64,000 nucleotides of DNA. Source: Alteribacillus sp041949975. Lineage in GTDB: Bacteria; Bacillota; Bacilli; Bacillales; Marinococcaceae. Location of the stretch: contig NZ_JBHFQG010000016.1 in the NCBI RefSeq assembly GCF_041949975.1, positions 17,161-81,160 of the forward strand. Direction: 5' to 3'. This document shows, piece by piece, positions 8,305-20,850 of the stretch. Position 1 is the stretch's first letter. Every line of letters starts with the position of its first letter. The position numbers and the translations under genes are program-made. The notes under the pieces were generated by a model. That model was not told where the DNA came from. It saw only the letters and a list, made by a program, of their open reading frames with translations, and searched no databases.

Positions 8305-9302
8305 TACCGGTTAACCTCCTCTTGGTTGGGGTTTTCAAACGCTTCGAGCATACCTTTCAATTCTTTTTCGCGCGGATACCCTTCTATATCTCCGCCAGCT
8401 TGTACGGTAATCGCTCCAACAAGGTTAGCGGTTTTTAAAGATTCCGGCAGGGAAAGACCTTTTACGAGGCCGCTTACAAAGCCGGCAGCAAAACCATCCC
8501 CTGCTCCTACAGGATCAATTACTTTTTCTGCTTTGTACCCTTTCACGTAACCGTCTTTATCTTTGGCTGCATAATAACAACCCTTTGCACCAAGCTTTAC
8601 AATAACCGCAGCCTCTGGATTTTGCTCCAAATAAAACGCTGCAATTTTTTCAGGATCGTCTGTTCCAATTAAAGCTTTTCCCTCTTCTTGTCCTGGAAGA
8701 ATATAGTCAGCATCTGCTGCGAGGTTATTGATCACTTCGCGCATTTCCTCTTCACTGCCCCAAAGCTTTTTACGAATATTTGTATCAAATATAATCGGCA
8801 TCCCGTGTTTTTTTGCGATTCTCACCGCTTCAAATGTTAACTCCTTACATGATTCACTTAAAGCAGGGGTAATCCCAGAGAAAAATAAATATTTAGCTGA
8901 AGAAAGGTAATCTTGATCCAAAATATTCTTGGACATTAAACTAGCTGCCGAATGACGGCGGTAATAATAAACGTTCATTTTATCACCGTAACGTCTTTCT
9001 TTAAAAAATAAGCCTGTAGGTGCATTCTCTATAAAAGTAACACAAGAGGTGTCTACCCCTTCTCCTCTTACAGTGCGCTGTATGTAATACCCAAATGGAT
9101 CATCACCTAATTGACTGATCCATCCGCAGCGATGGCCCAATCGGCTGAACGCCACGGAAAAATTAGCTTCTGCCCCACCAATCTGTTTTTGAAAAGAGGT
9201 AGCGTAATCAAGCGGAAGAGCTTGATCCGGATTCATCAGCACCATGGTTTCACCAAATGTGATAACATCTAATTTATTTGAACTCACAATTTTTCCCTCC
9301 AT
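8304..9302 (-). CDS. kdgK: 2-keto-3-deoxygluconate kinase (PfkB family)
   Basis: A 332-residue ribokinase-family sugar kinase that phosphorylates 2-keto-3-deoxygluconate with ATP. The PfkB signatures are present: N-terminal QIGGAEANFSVAFSRLG and C-terminal DPVGAGDGFAAGF with the catalytic Asp. Neighbouring kdgA fixes the likely substrate; by sequence alone another hexonate could not be excluded. The gene follows the IclR regulator after 3 nt, so it is in one operon with it. No transporter or upstream pectin/uronate enzymes are in the window, so the source of substrate lies elsewhere. Confidence 0.9.
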   Translation of the reverse strand: MEGKIVSSNKLDVITFGETMVLMNPDQALPLDYATSFQKQIGGAEANFSVAFSRLGHRCGWISQLGDDPFGYYIQRTVRGEGVDTSCVTFIENAPTGLFFKERRYGDKMNVYYYRRHSAASLMSKNILDQDYLSSAKYLFFSGITPALSESCKELTFEAVRIAKKHGMPIIFDTNIRKKLWGSEEEMREVINNLAADADYILPGQEEGKALIGTDDPEKIAAFYLEQNPEAAVIVKLGAKGCYYAAKDKDGYVKGYKAEKVIDPVGAGDGFAAGFVSGLVKGLSLPESLKTANLVGAITVQAGGDIEGYPREKELKGMLEAFENPNQEEVNR

Positions 9303-9305
9303 ACT

Positions 9306-10076
9306 TTAAACGTTTTTATATCCAAGGAAACTCGAAATGTCTTCTCCGGCTTTGACAACCAATTCCGCGCACTTCTTCAGCTTTTCATCAGATAGTCTCA
9401 TCTCCGGCCCGGACACACTAATTCCTGCAGCAGGTCTTCCATTATGATCAAAAACCGGGGCTGCTGCGCAGCGAATGCCCTTTTCATGTTCCTCATCATC
9501 GATAGAGTAACCTTGTTGTTTAATTTTTTGTAATTGTTCTTTCAGCTGGCTGATAGAAATGATGGTATGTTCTGTATAAGATGTTAATTTCATACGTGAC
9601 AGCAATTCTTCTGTTTCCTCTTCAGGTAAAAAGGCAAGCACAGCTTTTCCGACGCCGGTACAATGAAGCGGGGCAGTTTTTCCTATGCTTGAGTACATTC
9701 TTATCGTTTTGGGGCTTTCGACTTTGTCAATATAAGCTACGTGGTCTTGTTCAAAAAGAACAAGGTGGGCCGTTTCTCCTGTATGATCTACAAGCTTTTG
9801 TAAATAGGGAGACGCCACTTGACGAACGTCGAGAGATTCTAATACGTGCTGTCCTACTTCAATAAAGGTAAGACCTAATGTATACAATTCCGTCCCTGGG
9901 TCTTGTTTTACATATCCTTTTTGCATAAGGGTCGATAAAATTCGGTGAACGGTGCTTTTGGCCACGCCGAGCTGTCTGGAAAGTTCAGAAATACCAAGGC
10001 CTTGCTTAGCATTTTTTAACAGTTCAATACATTGCAGCGTACGCTCGACAGATTGAATGGTTTTATAATTAGAAAT
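9306..10076 (-). CDS. IclR-family transcriptional regulator (KdgR-like), ATT start
   Basis: A 256-residue protein with an N-terminal winged helix (SVERTLQCIELLKNAKQGLG then ISELSRQLGVAKSTVHRILS) and a C-terminal IclR effector domain (VGQHVLESLDVR, GKAVLAF, GIRCAAAPVFD). The frame has no ATG, GTG or TTG upstream of the helix-turn-helix; a stop lies at 10098-10100. The only well-placed start is ATT at 10076, 4 nt after GGGAGGGGAG. Starting at the first ATG-like codon downstream would delete half the DNA-binding domain. First gene of the regulator-kinase-aldolase operon and probably its autorepressor. Confidence 0.85.
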   Translation of the reverse strand: MSNYKTIQSVERTLQCIELLKNAKQGLGISELSRQLGVAKSTVHRILSTLMQKGYVKQDPGTELYTLGLTFIEVGQHVLESLDVRQVASPYLQKLVDHTGETAHLVLFEQDHVAYIDKVESPKTIRMYSSIGKTAPLHCTGVGKAVLAFLPEEETEELLSRMKLTSYTEHTIISISQLKEQLQKIKQQGYSIDDEEHEKGIRCAAAPVFDHNGRPAAGISVSGPEMRLSDEKLKKCAELVVKAGEDISSFLGYKNV

Positions 10077-10093
10077 CGTTCTCCCCTCCCTCC

Positions 10094-10164
10094 GTTCCTA
10101 ATTAAGGAACACCGTTCCTATATATGTTACACTTACTATACCGTTTCTTTAAAGCAGCTGTCAA
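10094..10164 (-). promoter_or_regulatory. Promoter and overlapping palindromic operators of the kdg operon
   Basis: TTGACA (10159-10164), 18-nt spacer, TATAGT (10135-10140). Just downstream are three GGAAC/GTTCC half-sites forming two overlapping palindromes: GGAAC-N3-GTTCC (10106-10118) and GTTCC-N7-GGAAC (10094-10110). Their place between transcription start and ribosome site fits repression by the IclR-family product; that link is inferred. Confidence 0.8.
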
Positions 10165-10181
10165 TTATTAGTTTTTTAAAC

Positions 10182-10218
10182 AAAAAAGCAGCGGGAATCG
10201 CTCTCCCACTGCTTTTTT
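10182..10218 (-). terminator. secG terminator (bidirectional)
   Basis: A GCAG(C/T)GGGA stem, one pair being wobble, with A-run and T-run on opposite sides. It ends secG transcription before the kdg promoter. Confidence 0.8.
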
Positions 10219-10231
10219 GTTTCGTATTTTT

Positions 10232-10462
10232 TTATAAAAAGTAAGCAAGCAGTAACGTGAGTATAAAGAAAATTACTGCAAGTACGACCGTTGCTCTGCT
10301 AAGAAATGCTTCGACACCGCGAGCTTTTTGTTTGCCCATTAATTGCTCGGCTCCACCTGAAATAGCACCGGACAATCCTGCGCTGCGGCCGGATTGAAGC
10401 AACACAACGGTAATTAACGCTATTGAAACAATAATTAACAAGACATACAGCAAGGTTTCCAA
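10232..10462 (-). CDS. secG: Preprotein translocase subunit SecG
   Basis: A 76-residue membrane protein with two transmembrane helices (residues about 3-22 and 52-75) separated by a [17 protein letters not shown] loop, the SecG signature. It associates with SecYE and helps SecA-driven export. The length equals that of B. subtilis SecG. Start is TTG at 10462 (METLLYV), 8 nt after GGAGG; an ATG slightly upstream is in the wrong frame. It lies between the glycolytic operon and the inserted kdg operon. Confidence 0.92.
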   Translation of the reverse strand: METLLYVLLIIVSIALITVVLLQSGRSAGLSGAISGGAEQLMGKQKARGVEAFLSRATVVLAVIFFILTLLLAYFL

Positions 10463-10565
10463 ACATCACACCTCCACGTCCATTTCACATATTGTAAATC
10501 TAACACACCCTATGTGAATTGGCAATAACCAAAGGCAATTAATGAGATCCTGCCTTTTGTGATCT

Positions 10566-10599
10566 AAAAAACCGCAGCGGCTTTTAAAGGACGCTGCGG
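10566..10599 (-). terminator. Terminator of the glycolytic operon
   Basis: CCGCAGCG/CGCTGCGG stem followed by TTTTTTAG on the minus strand, directly after eno. Confidence 0.85.
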
Positions 10600-10614
10600 C
10601 AATAAGAAAAAGTA

Positions 10615-11901
<1,287 letters not shown>

Positions 11902-11917
11902 TTAAAACTCCTTTTCT

Positions 11918-14225
<2,308 letters not shown>

Positions 14226-14242
14226 TTATATGCTAACTCTCG

Positions 14243-15427
14243 CTATTTTTCGTCCAGTGCGGCTACTCCAGGAAGAACTTTTCCTTCCATAAATTCAAGC
14301 GATGCACCACCGCCGGTAGAAATATGGCTCATTTTCTCTGCAAAGCCGAATTTTTCAACAGCTGCTGCGGAATCTCCTCCGCCAATAACAGAATATGTTT
14401 CAGAAGCGTTAGCCAGAGCTTCTCCGATCGCTTTTGTTCCATTTGCGAATGCTTCTAGTTCAAACACGCCCATCGGTCCGTTCCAAATAACTAGTTTGGA
14501 TGTATTAATTACATCTTTATATGCATCCATCGTTTTCGGACCAATATCAAGAGCTTCCCAATTAGCTGGGATATTATCAATGTTTACTACTTTGGTGTTC
14601 GCATCATTTCCAAAGTCATCTGCCACTTTCACATCAAGCGGCATATAAAAATTGACGCCTTTGTCTTCTGCTTTTTTCATAAAATCTTTGGCGAGATCAA
14701 TTTTATCTTCTTCTAAAAGAGATTTGCCGATTTCATAGCCTTTTGCCTTTACAAACGTATAAGCTAACCCGCCGCCGATAATTAGGTTATCGACTTTATC
14801 AAGCAGATTATCAATCACACCGATTTTATCTTTTACTTTTGCGCCGCCGATAATAGCAGTAAACGGACGCTCTGGGTCTGACAGAGCATTGCCTAGAACT
14901 TCGAGCTCTTTTTCCATTAACAGGCCGGCAGCAGAAGGAAGATAACGAGCTACTCCTTCTGTAGAAGCATGAGCACGATGAGCTGCACCAAACGCATCGT
15001 TTACATAAAAGTCAGCTAAAGAAGCGATGTTTTTGGATAATTCTTCATCATTTTTTTCTTCTCCAGGTTCAAAGCGAAGGTTCTCTAATAAGATGACTTC
15101 CCCTTCTGCCAGGTGTGCTGCTTCATGTTTAGCTTCTTCTCCAAATACTTCATCTACTTTTTTTACGTCTTTGTGCAGCAGTTCACCAAGGCGCACTGCA
15201 ACCGGACCAAGGCGAAGTTCATTGGAAGCTTCTCCTTTTGGGCGGCCAAGGTGGCTTCCCAGAATGATCTTAGCTCCTTGATCGATCATATACTCAATGG
15301 TTGGAAGGGCCGCTCGAATACGAGTGTCATCCGTTACTTTTCCATCACTCATTGGTACGTTAAAATCAACCCGGCAAAATACTGTCTTCCCTTTTAAATC
15401 CACGTCACGAATAGATTTTTTATTCAT
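14243..15427 (-). CDS. pgk: Phosphoglycerate kinase
   Basis: A 394-residue kinase making ATP from 1,3-bisphosphoglycerate. Signatures: [18 protein letters not shown] at the N-terminus, LGRPKGE substrate-binding loop, hinge [16 protein letters not shown], and the nucleotide-binding [13 protein letters not shown] and [10 protein letters not shown] near the C-terminus. It follows gapA after about 205 nt that contain a terminator/attenuator and a possible promoter, so it can be expressed apart from cggR-gapA. Confidence 0.97.
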   Translation of the reverse strand: MNKKSIRDVDLKGKTVFCRVDFNVPMSDGKVTDDTRIRAALPTIEYMIDQGAKIILGSHLGRPKGEASNELRLGPVAVRLGELLHKDVKKVDEVFGEEAKHEAAHLAEGEVILLENLRFEPGEEKNDEELSKNIASLADFYVNDAFGAAHRAHASTEGVARYLPSAAGLLMEKELEVLGNALSDPERPFTAIIGGAKVKDKIGVIDNLLDKVDNLIIGGGLAYTFVKAKGYEIGKSLLEEDKIDLAKDFMKKAEDKGVNFYMPLDVKVADDFGNDANTKVVNIDNIPANWEALDIGPKTMDAYKDVINTSKLVIWNGPMGVFELEAFANGTKAIGEALANASETYSVIGGGDSAAAVEKFGFAEKMSHISTGGGASLEFMEGKVLPGVAALDEK

Positions 15428-15462
15428 TGATGATGAACCTCCCTTTCCTTTTCCGCAGCTCC

Positions 15463-15493
15463 ATTATATCGTTTCCCATTACAAAGTGTACAA
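15463..15493 (-). promoter_or_regulatory. Possible internal promoter upstream of pgk
   Basis: TATAAT (15463-15468) with TTGTAC (15488-15493) at a loose 19-nt spacing. Internal pgk promoters are known in the B. subtilis operon; here it is a pattern only. Confidence 0.4.
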
Positions 15494-15566
15494 ACACTTT
15501 CTTCCGCTGTATGTTTTTGAAATTGTCAAATATCTTAATAAAACAAGCCAGTACGGTCTTTTCATT

Positions 15567-15607
15567 AAAAAGGGGAGTAAGAAAAATAACTTCCTTCTCC
15601 CCTTTTT
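15567..15607 (-). terminator. Terminator or attenuator after gapA
   Basis: AAAAAGGGGAG/CTCCCCTTTTT, 11-bp stem with a 19-nt loop, between gapA and pgk. It would let cggR-gapA be transcribed at a level different from the lower genes. Confidence 0.75.
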
Positions 15608-15632
15608 ATCTCTATTTCCTGATAAGTGTTTA

Positions 15633-16637
15633 TTATTGTTGTTTTGCCATATATGCGGCAAGGTCTACAACACGATTAGAATATCCAAACTCGTTGTCAT
15701 ACCAGGAAATTACTTTAACCATATTATCTTCCATTACCATGGTGGAAAGGGCATCGATTGTGGAAGAGTTAGCATTACCGTTGTAGTCGCCAGAAACGAG
15801 AGGCTCTTCGCTGTAGCCAAGAATACCTTTAAGTTCGCCTTCTGCCGCTTCTTTTAATGCATTATTCACATCATCTGCAGTTACGTTTTCCTCAAGCTCT
15901 GCCACAAGGTCAACAAGTGAAACGTTTGGAGTTGGAACACGCATTGCTCCTCCGTTCAGTTTGCCTTCCAGTTCAGGAAGCACAAGTGCAACTGCTTTTG
16001 CAGCCCCTGTGGAAGTAGGGATGATGTTTTCTGCTGCAGCACGTGCACGGCGGTAGTCTTTATGCGGAAGGTCAAGAATTTGCTGATCGTTTGTGTAAGA
16101 GTGAACAGTAGTCATCATACCGCGCTTCAAACCAAACTTATCGTTTAAGACTTTAGCGTAAGGAGCGAGGCAGTTTGTCGTACAAGAAGCATTAGATACA
16201 ATGTCATGCTTGGATGGGTCATACGTGTTTTCGTTAACGCCCATAACAAATGTAGCATCAACGTCTTTACCAGGTGCAGAAATAATAACTTTCTTTGCTC
16301 CTGCTTCTAAGTGCTTTGCAGCGTCGTCACGTTGTACAAAGCGGCCAGTGGATTCTACTACAAGTTCAACGCCAGCGTCTCCCCAGCCAATGTCAGCAGG
16401 GTTTCTTTCAGCTGTTACACGGATTTCTTTTCCGCCTACTACTAAGTTTTCTCCATTAACAGAAACTTCCTCTTCAAGTTTGCCATGTACAGAATCATAC
16501 TTCAACAAGTGAGCAAGCATTTCAGCGTCTGTTAAATCGTTGATTGCTACTACCTCAACATCGTCATTTTTCAAAGCAGCACGGAATACAACACGACCGA
16601 TTCTTCCAAAACCATTGATACCAATTTTAGTTGCCAT
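15633..16637 (-). CDS. gapA: Glyceraldehyde-3-phosphate dehydrogenase (glycolytic, GapA)
   Basis: A 334-residue NAD-dependent enzyme. N-terminal Rossmann motif [19 protein letters not shown] after the second strand (NAD preference), catalytic Cys in [12 protein letters not shown], catalytic His in [11 protein letters not shown]. Its position directly behind cggR identifies it as the glycolytic enzyme rather than the gluconeogenic GapB. Strong AAGGAGG site upstream. About 120 nt separate it from cggR, the interval where B. subtilis processes the cggR-gapA mRNA. Confidence 0.97.
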   Translation of the reverse strand: MATKIGINGFGRIGRVVFRAALKNDDVEVVAINDLTDAEMLAHLLKYDSVHGKLEEEVSVNGENLVVGGKEIRVTAERNPADIGWGDAGVELVVESTGRFVQRDDAAKHLEAGAKKVIISAPGKDVDATFVMGVNENTYDPSKHDIVSNASCTTNCLAPYAKVLNDKFGLKRGMMTTVHSYTNDQQILDLPHKDYRRARAAAENIIPTSTGAAKAVALVLPELEGKLNGGAMRVPTPNVSLVDLVAELEENVTADDVNNALKEAAEGELKGILGYSEEPLVSGDYNGNANSSTIDALSTMVMEDNMVKVISWYDNEFGYSNRVVDLAAYMAKQQ

Positions 16638-16757
16638 AAGAAAATTTCCTCCTTGAAGTAAAATAATGCTTTAATACTTATATAAAAACCGGCAGGGATC
16701 CCGTCCAAAAAACGGTCTCTACTGCAGGGTTTTGCCAATGTTTATCCAGGGCATTTT

Positions 16758-17777
16758 TTATAGATTCAATATTGCTTGAGCTGCCCCTTCATCTGTGATT
16801 AGAACGTCACTTGGACGATACTTCATATAAGCGGTGATGGCTTCTGCTTTGGAGGCTCCGCCAGCTACTGTTATTACAATCTGTTCACTTGTTAGATCAT
16901 CTAGCTGTAGGCCAATTGTTTTTTCCTTATGAACAATTTTGCCTGTTCGGTCAAAATAATAACCAAACGCTTCCGCCACAGCTTCTTTATTTTTTAAGGA
17001 TCCTAATGTTTCTGCTTTAGTTTCCCTTCTTGCAGCCATTGTTTCTGCTTCTCCAACACCATGGACGACCATTTTTGCCTGTCGGATTATCTTAAGAAGT
17101 TCCTTAATGCCGGGTTCCAGAATTAATGATTCTCTTGTTTCATCACTTAATTGATCCGGCACATGCAATAATCTATACTTCCCGCGGGCTTTCATGGCCA
17201 TCGTCGAACTGATGGTATTCGATTGAATTTCCACTTTCTCACCCAAACCGCCGCGAGCAGGAACAAATGACACTTCATCTAAGTTCGAATCTGGTGTCAT
17301 CATATCGGCTACTGCTGCAAGTGTAGTTCCACCTGCCACAGCTACAATATCTTTAGAAGCAAGCTTTTCTTTCATTTGCTGAACGCATGCTCTTCCCATT
17401 TCTTTTTTTACCCATGAATAACGATCGCTATTCCCGGATACAATAATTGTTCGACTGACACGGAGCGTACGGGCAAGACGTTCTTCCATATCTGTCAGCC
17501 CTGACACAGATTTCATTACTTCTTCGAGCCCTTCAAGAAGATCTTCCCCTTCTTCTGTTAACGTCATTCCTCCGCTTCCAATATAGACAAGGCCCTGCTC
17601 TTTTAGAAACATAACCTCTCCACGAAGAACGCGTTCAGAAACGTCAAGACTGCCAGCCAGTGTCCGTCTGCCAACAGGCTGCTTTAAGCGGAGATATTGT
17701 AAAATCTGATAACGTTTTTCCATTGCTTCCAGGATGTCCGGCTGCAACTTCTTTTGTAATTCAATCAAATTTCTCAT
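16758..17777 (-). CDS. cggR: Central glycolytic genes regulator CggR (SorC/DeoR family)
   Basis: A 339-residue repressor of the gapA operon, released by fructose-1,6-bisphosphate in B. subtilis. N-terminal helix-turn-helix (QPVGRRTLAGSLDVSERVLRG) and a C-terminal SorC sugar-phosphate domain (VAVAGGTTLAAVADMM, VPARGGLGE, ITVAGGASKAEAI). First gene of the operon, with a textbook CggR operator just upstream. ATG 17777 follows GGTGATGG. Length matches B. subtilis (340 aa). Confidence 0.96.
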   Translation of the reverse strand: MRNLIELQKKLQPDILEAMEKRYQILQYLRLKQPVGRRTLAGSLDVSERVLRGEVMFLKEQGLVYIGSGGMTLTEEGEDLLEGLEEVMKSVSGLTDMEERLARTLRVSRTIIVSGNSDRYSWVKKEMGRACVQQMKEKLASKDIVAVAGGTTLAAVADMMTPDSNLDEVSFVPARGGLGEKVEIQSNTISSTMAMKARGKYRLLHVPDQLSDETRESLILEPGIKELLKIIRQAKMVVHGVGEAETMAARRETKAETLGSLKNKEAVAEAFGYYFDRTGKIVHKEKTIGLQLDDLTSEQIVITVAGGASKAEAITAYMKYRPSDVLITDEGAAQAILNL

Positions 17778-17805
17778 ATGTATCCATCACCAGAATTTCG
17801 ACCGG

Positions 17806-17841
17806 GTCGTTTTTTGTCCCACTGTGACATTTTAAGTCCCA
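17806..17841 (-). promoter_or_regulatory. CggR operator (tandem direct repeat)
   Basis: Minus strand: TGGGAC-N6-TGTC, then ACAG, then TGGGAC-N6-CGAC. This matches the established B. subtilis operator of two direct repeats CGGGAC-N6-TGTC spaced by 4 nt. It lies about 30 nt before the cggR start. A clear -10/-35 pair could not be fixed. Confidence 0.88.
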
Positions 17842-18121
17842 CCATCGGTATAAAAAAAGGTTTGTTTCAATTTCCTGTTTTATCATAACAATAAATGTTT
17901 GGGTTCGCAACAATCTATTTTTTATATTGCCCCTGTATTTATATTTCTAAACATTAGAAAGTTCAAAGGAAAGGCGGCTGGAGATTCCTTTTTCGCTGCA
18001 ATTAACATAGATTCAGCCTTTTTACAGATCGATCATATTTTCTATTTTATGCAACGCAACAAAGTATGGTTCCGCCACAGCACCCATCTTTGGCGGCAAG
18101 TCGATGTTTGTAATAAACAGG

Positions 18122-18157
18122 AAAAGGGCTGCCTCCTTTTAGAAGCAGCCTCTTTTT
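18122..18157 (-). terminator. rpoN terminator
   Basis: GGCTGC/GCAGCC stem, extended by wobble pairs, followed by CTTTTCC; starts right after the rpoN stop codon. The gene-free stretch up to the CggR operator (18158 excluded, about 17850-18120) shows nothing else. Confidence 0.7.
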
Positions 18158-18158
18158 G

Positions 18159-19514
18159 TTAATACCGTTTTCTCTTAGAAGATGAAGGTATATTCAATTC
18201 TCCTCTGTATTTTGCTATAGCCCGGCGTGATATAGCAATGTCGTGTTCCTCTTTTATAAATTCTGCTATTTTTTGATCAGACAAAGGTTTTTGTTTGTTT
18301 TCTTGTACGACCAACTCTTTTATCATCGATTTTATAACAAAAGTTGAAGTCTGTTCGCCTGTGCTGTTATTCATCCCCGCTGAGAAAAAGTATTTTAACT
18401 CAAACAACCCGTGAGGCGTTTGAACGTATTTCTGATTTGTCGTCCTCGACACAGTTGATTCATGAACATCTGCAGCTTCCGCTACATCCTTTAAGGTAAG
18501 GGGTTTGATAGCTGAAGGACCTTTTTTGAAAAAATCATGCTGAAATCGGACGATCGCTTCTGTTATGTTTCGAATGGTCTGTTGACGCTGGTCAATACTT
18601 TTCAGCAGCCAGACAAGCTGCTTATATTTTTTCTGCGCGTACTCTGCAGCTTCCCCTTCTTCCTTGTTTTCAAGAAGGTGGCGGTACTGACGGTTCATTC
18701 TAATTTTAGGCAGACCATCATTATTTAAGCGGACGATGAAGTCTTCTCCGTCTCTTTCCACATAAACATCAGGCAGCAAATGACCGGGATGGTCTCCTCC
18801 GCCAAAACTTGCTCCTGGGTGTGGATCAAGCCGCTGTACATCATCATACACTTGCTGGACCTCTTCTAAAGAGGTGCCAAGACATTTGGCGATCTTCTTC
18901 CATTTTCTGGCGGCCAGCTCTTCCAAATGATCATTTACGATTGTTTCAGCAAAAGGATTTCTTGAAGTCTGGCGCTGCAGCTGCAGCAGCAGGCATTCTT
19001 TTAATGAGCGAGCTCCAATACCCGATGGTTCTAGGCTTTGCAGTTTTGAAACGCACGCTTCGTACTGTTCCTCCGAAACAGCAAACAAAGCAGCTGTTTC
19101 TTCATATGTCCCTTCTAAATAGCCGCTGTCACTAACGTTTCTGGCTAAGTGTTTTAACACTCTTTTTTCATCATCATCGCCTGGCAAAAAGCGGATTTGT
19201 TGAATTAAATAATCGGAAATCCTTTCTCTGTCATCTTTAATTCGATCAAAAGGCGAAGACATTTCCTGATCTTCTTTCTCTTGTATCTCAGAAGGCTCGT
19301 CATTCCACATTACCGGCATATTATATACAGGTTCATCTTTTAAATCAGTATTCCGTTCTTCAATTTCCATCATTGGGTTTTCTAACGCCTGTTCTTCTAA
19401 ATATTCGGACAGTTCAAGGGTAGAAAACTGCAGTAAGGAGATCGCCTGGCGTAATTCTTGCGTCATAACAAGCTTCATTGTCTGCTGTTGAAACAGTCCC
19501 ATTTCCAGATTCAC
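18159..19514 (-). CDS. rpoN: RNA polymerase sigma-54 factor (SigL)
   Basis: A 451-residue alternative sigma factor that needs an enhancer-binding activator. Region I is glutamine-rich and leucine-rich at the N-terminus (FQQQTMKLVMTQELRQAISLL); an acidic region II follows. The core-binding segment and the HTH (TLKDVAEAADVHESTVSRTT) come next, and the RpoN box is recognisable as ISRRAIAKYRGELNIPSS near the C-terminus. B. subtilis SigL is 436 aa. Encoded next to cggR, as in B. subtilis; no enhancer-binding activator is in the window. Confidence 0.95.
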   Translation of the reverse strand: MNLEMGLFQQQTMKLVMTQELRQAISLLQFSTLELSEYLEEQALENPMMEIEERNTDLKDEPVYNMPVMWNDEPSEIQEKEDQEMSSPFDRIKDDRERISDYLIQQIRFLPGDDDEKRVLKHLARNVSDSGYLEGTYEETAALFAVSEEQYEACVSKLQSLEPSGIGARSLKECLLLQLQRQTSRNPFAETIVNDHLEELAARKWKKIAKCLGTSLEEVQQVYDDVQRLDPHPGASFGGGDHPGHLLPDVYVERDGEDFIVRLNNDGLPKIRMNRQYRHLLENKEEGEAAEYAQKKYKQLVWLLKSIDQRQQTIRNITEAIVRFQHDFFKKGPSAIKPLTLKDVAEAADVHESTVSRTTNQKYVQTPHGLFELKYFFSAGMNNSTGEQTSTFVIKSMIKELVVQENKQKPLSDQKIAEFIKEEHDIAISRRAIAKYRGELNIPSSSKRKRY

Positions 19515-19649
19515 GCCGCTTCCTCCTCTCGTTTGTAAGCGGTTTCTATATTTATTATATCATATGATATACGGCACGTACTTTTTCCTCTGAACTTTTA
19601 TTTAAGACAGAAAAATCAAAAAATTTATTATATTTATTTAATGAAATAT

Positions 19650-19895
19650 TTAATCTTTCCATTCTAAATAAAATCCAGTTTTATGATGTTTTCCTTTTTT
19701 CACATACTCTAAGGAAACTCGCACGTCTTTAGAAGGAGATAAGGTGATTTGCTCCTTTCCATTCTCCACGGTCGTTTTTCCTTGTTTTCTTAAAGAGGCT
19801 GCTATCTCTTCTAAATGTAGAGCTGCTTCTTCTAATGTAGACCGGTTTTCTTTTTCGAACCGAATATCTTCTCCAAGGCGTTCCTGACCAAACAT
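19650..19895 (-). CDS. Small amphi-Trp-domain-like protein
   Basis: 81 residues. A helix (STLEEAALHLEEIAASLRKQG) is followed by ITLSPSKDVRVSLEYVKK and a C-terminal hydrophobic strand ending GFYLEWKD. This pattern, with the final Trp, resembles the amphi-Trp domain family of small proteins of unknown role. Single gene, ATG behind a GGGGGA-like site. The assignment rests on remembered motif shape and should be treated as tentative. Confidence 0.6.
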   Translation of the reverse strand: MFGQERLGEDIRFEKENRSTLEEAALHLEEIAASLRKQGKTTVENGKEQITLSPSKDVRVSLEYVKKGKHHKTGFYLEWKD

Positions 19896-20082
19896 AACAC
19901 TCTTCCCCCTCTGTTAATCATAGTATTGCTTCTATTATATCTTACTTTTGAATGAATGAAAAAGGTTGAGAGGATTTGGTTTGAAATAAAGAAAAAAAGG
20001 ATAAGATACATGCAGGGTTTATCATATTTTTATCGAAATACAGGAGAAGATCAGTTTGGTGGGAATATACTGATCTTTTCTG

Positions 20083-20158
20083 TATAATGGTGAACAGTAC
20101 AGCCAGGTTTTACATATTAATCTTAGCGGACTGTCTTATCATTTGACCATTATTGACC
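20083..20158 (+). promoter_or_regulatory. clpP control region with CtsR operator
   Basis: A TATAAT at 20083-20088 is the best -10; no good -35 is visible, and an 8-bp dyad (AGATCAGT/ACTGATCT, about 20048-20076) sits where it would be. At 20142-20158 the minus strand reads GGTCAAT-AAT-GGTCAAA, the heptad direct repeat bound by the heat-shock repressor CtsR. The remaining sequence from 19896 holds no gene. Confidence 0.8.
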
Positions 20159-20228
20159 ATTAAGTTATCATGGATTCAACAGCAATGATAAGCGCTGGAT
20201 GTATTATATGATAGGAGGATGTATAAAC

Positions 20229-20807
20229 ATGAATCTAATACCTACAGTAATTGAACAAACTAACCGCGGGGAACGCGCCTATGACATTTATTCCCGTCTA
20301 TTGAAAGACCGCATAATTATGCTGGGTTCAGGAATTGATGATAATATCGCCAATTCCGTAGTAGCACAGCTTCTTTTCCTTGCTGCGGATGATCCTGAAA
20401 AAGATATCTCTCTTTACATTAACAGCCCGGGTGGTTCCATTACTGCCGGAATGGCAATCTACGATACGATGCAGCACATCAAACCCCAAGTATCCACCAT
20501 CTGTGTCGGTATGGCTGCATCAATGGGCGCGTTTTTGCTCACTGCCGGCGAACCTGGCAAACGTTTTGCTCTTCCAAACAGTGAGGTCATGATTCACCAG
20601 CCGCTCGGCGGAACACAAGGGCAGGCAGCCGATATTGAAATTCATGCCCGCCGCATCCTTGAAATGCGCGAAAAGCTCAACAAAATTCTTGCAGAGCGTA
20701 CTGGCCAGCCACTTGAAGTGATTGAAAAAGATACGGACCGCGACAACTTCATGTCAGCCGAAGACTCTAAAAAATATGGCTTGATTGACGAAGTACTGTA
20801 TAAGTAA
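20229..20807 (+). CDS. clpP: ATP-dependent Clp protease proteolytic subunit
   Basis: A 192-residue serine protease that assembles into the 14-mer chamber used by ClpX and ClpC; it would also degrade tmRNA-tagged proteins. Catalytic Ser in [12 protein letters not shown], His in MIHQPLGG, Asp in [14 protein letters not shown] 20229 ([10 protein letters not shown]) follows AGGAGG; the 10 codons in frame before it are leader. Transcribed opposite to its neighbours, with a CtsR box upstream and a convergent terminator downstream. Confidence 0.97.
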   Translation: MNLIPTVIEQTNRGERAYDIYSRLLKDRIIMLGSGIDDNIANSVVAQLLFLAADDPEKDISLYINSPGGSITAGMAIYDTMQHIKPQVSTICVGMAASMGAFLLTAGEPGKRFALPNSEVMIHQPLGGTQGQAADIEIHARRILEMREKLNKILAERTGQPLEVIEKDTDRDNFMSAEDSKKYGLIDEVLYK

Positions 20808-20809
20808 AC

Positions 20810-20850
20810 AAAAAAGCTCCGGCACCTCTTAAAAGGGCCGGAGCTTTTTT
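20810..20850. terminator. Bidirectional terminator between clpP and crh
   Basis: AAAAAAGCTCCGGC paired with GGCCGGAGCTTTTTT; serves both convergent transcripts. Confidence 0.85.

Noticed and set aside
17847..17870. TTGAAA with TATACC as the cggR promoter
   Set aside because: The spacing is only 12 nt, too short for a sigma-A promoter.
20048..20080. A terminator upstream of clpP
   Set aside because: The dyad is followed by only TTTTCT and no transcript enters from the left on that strand.
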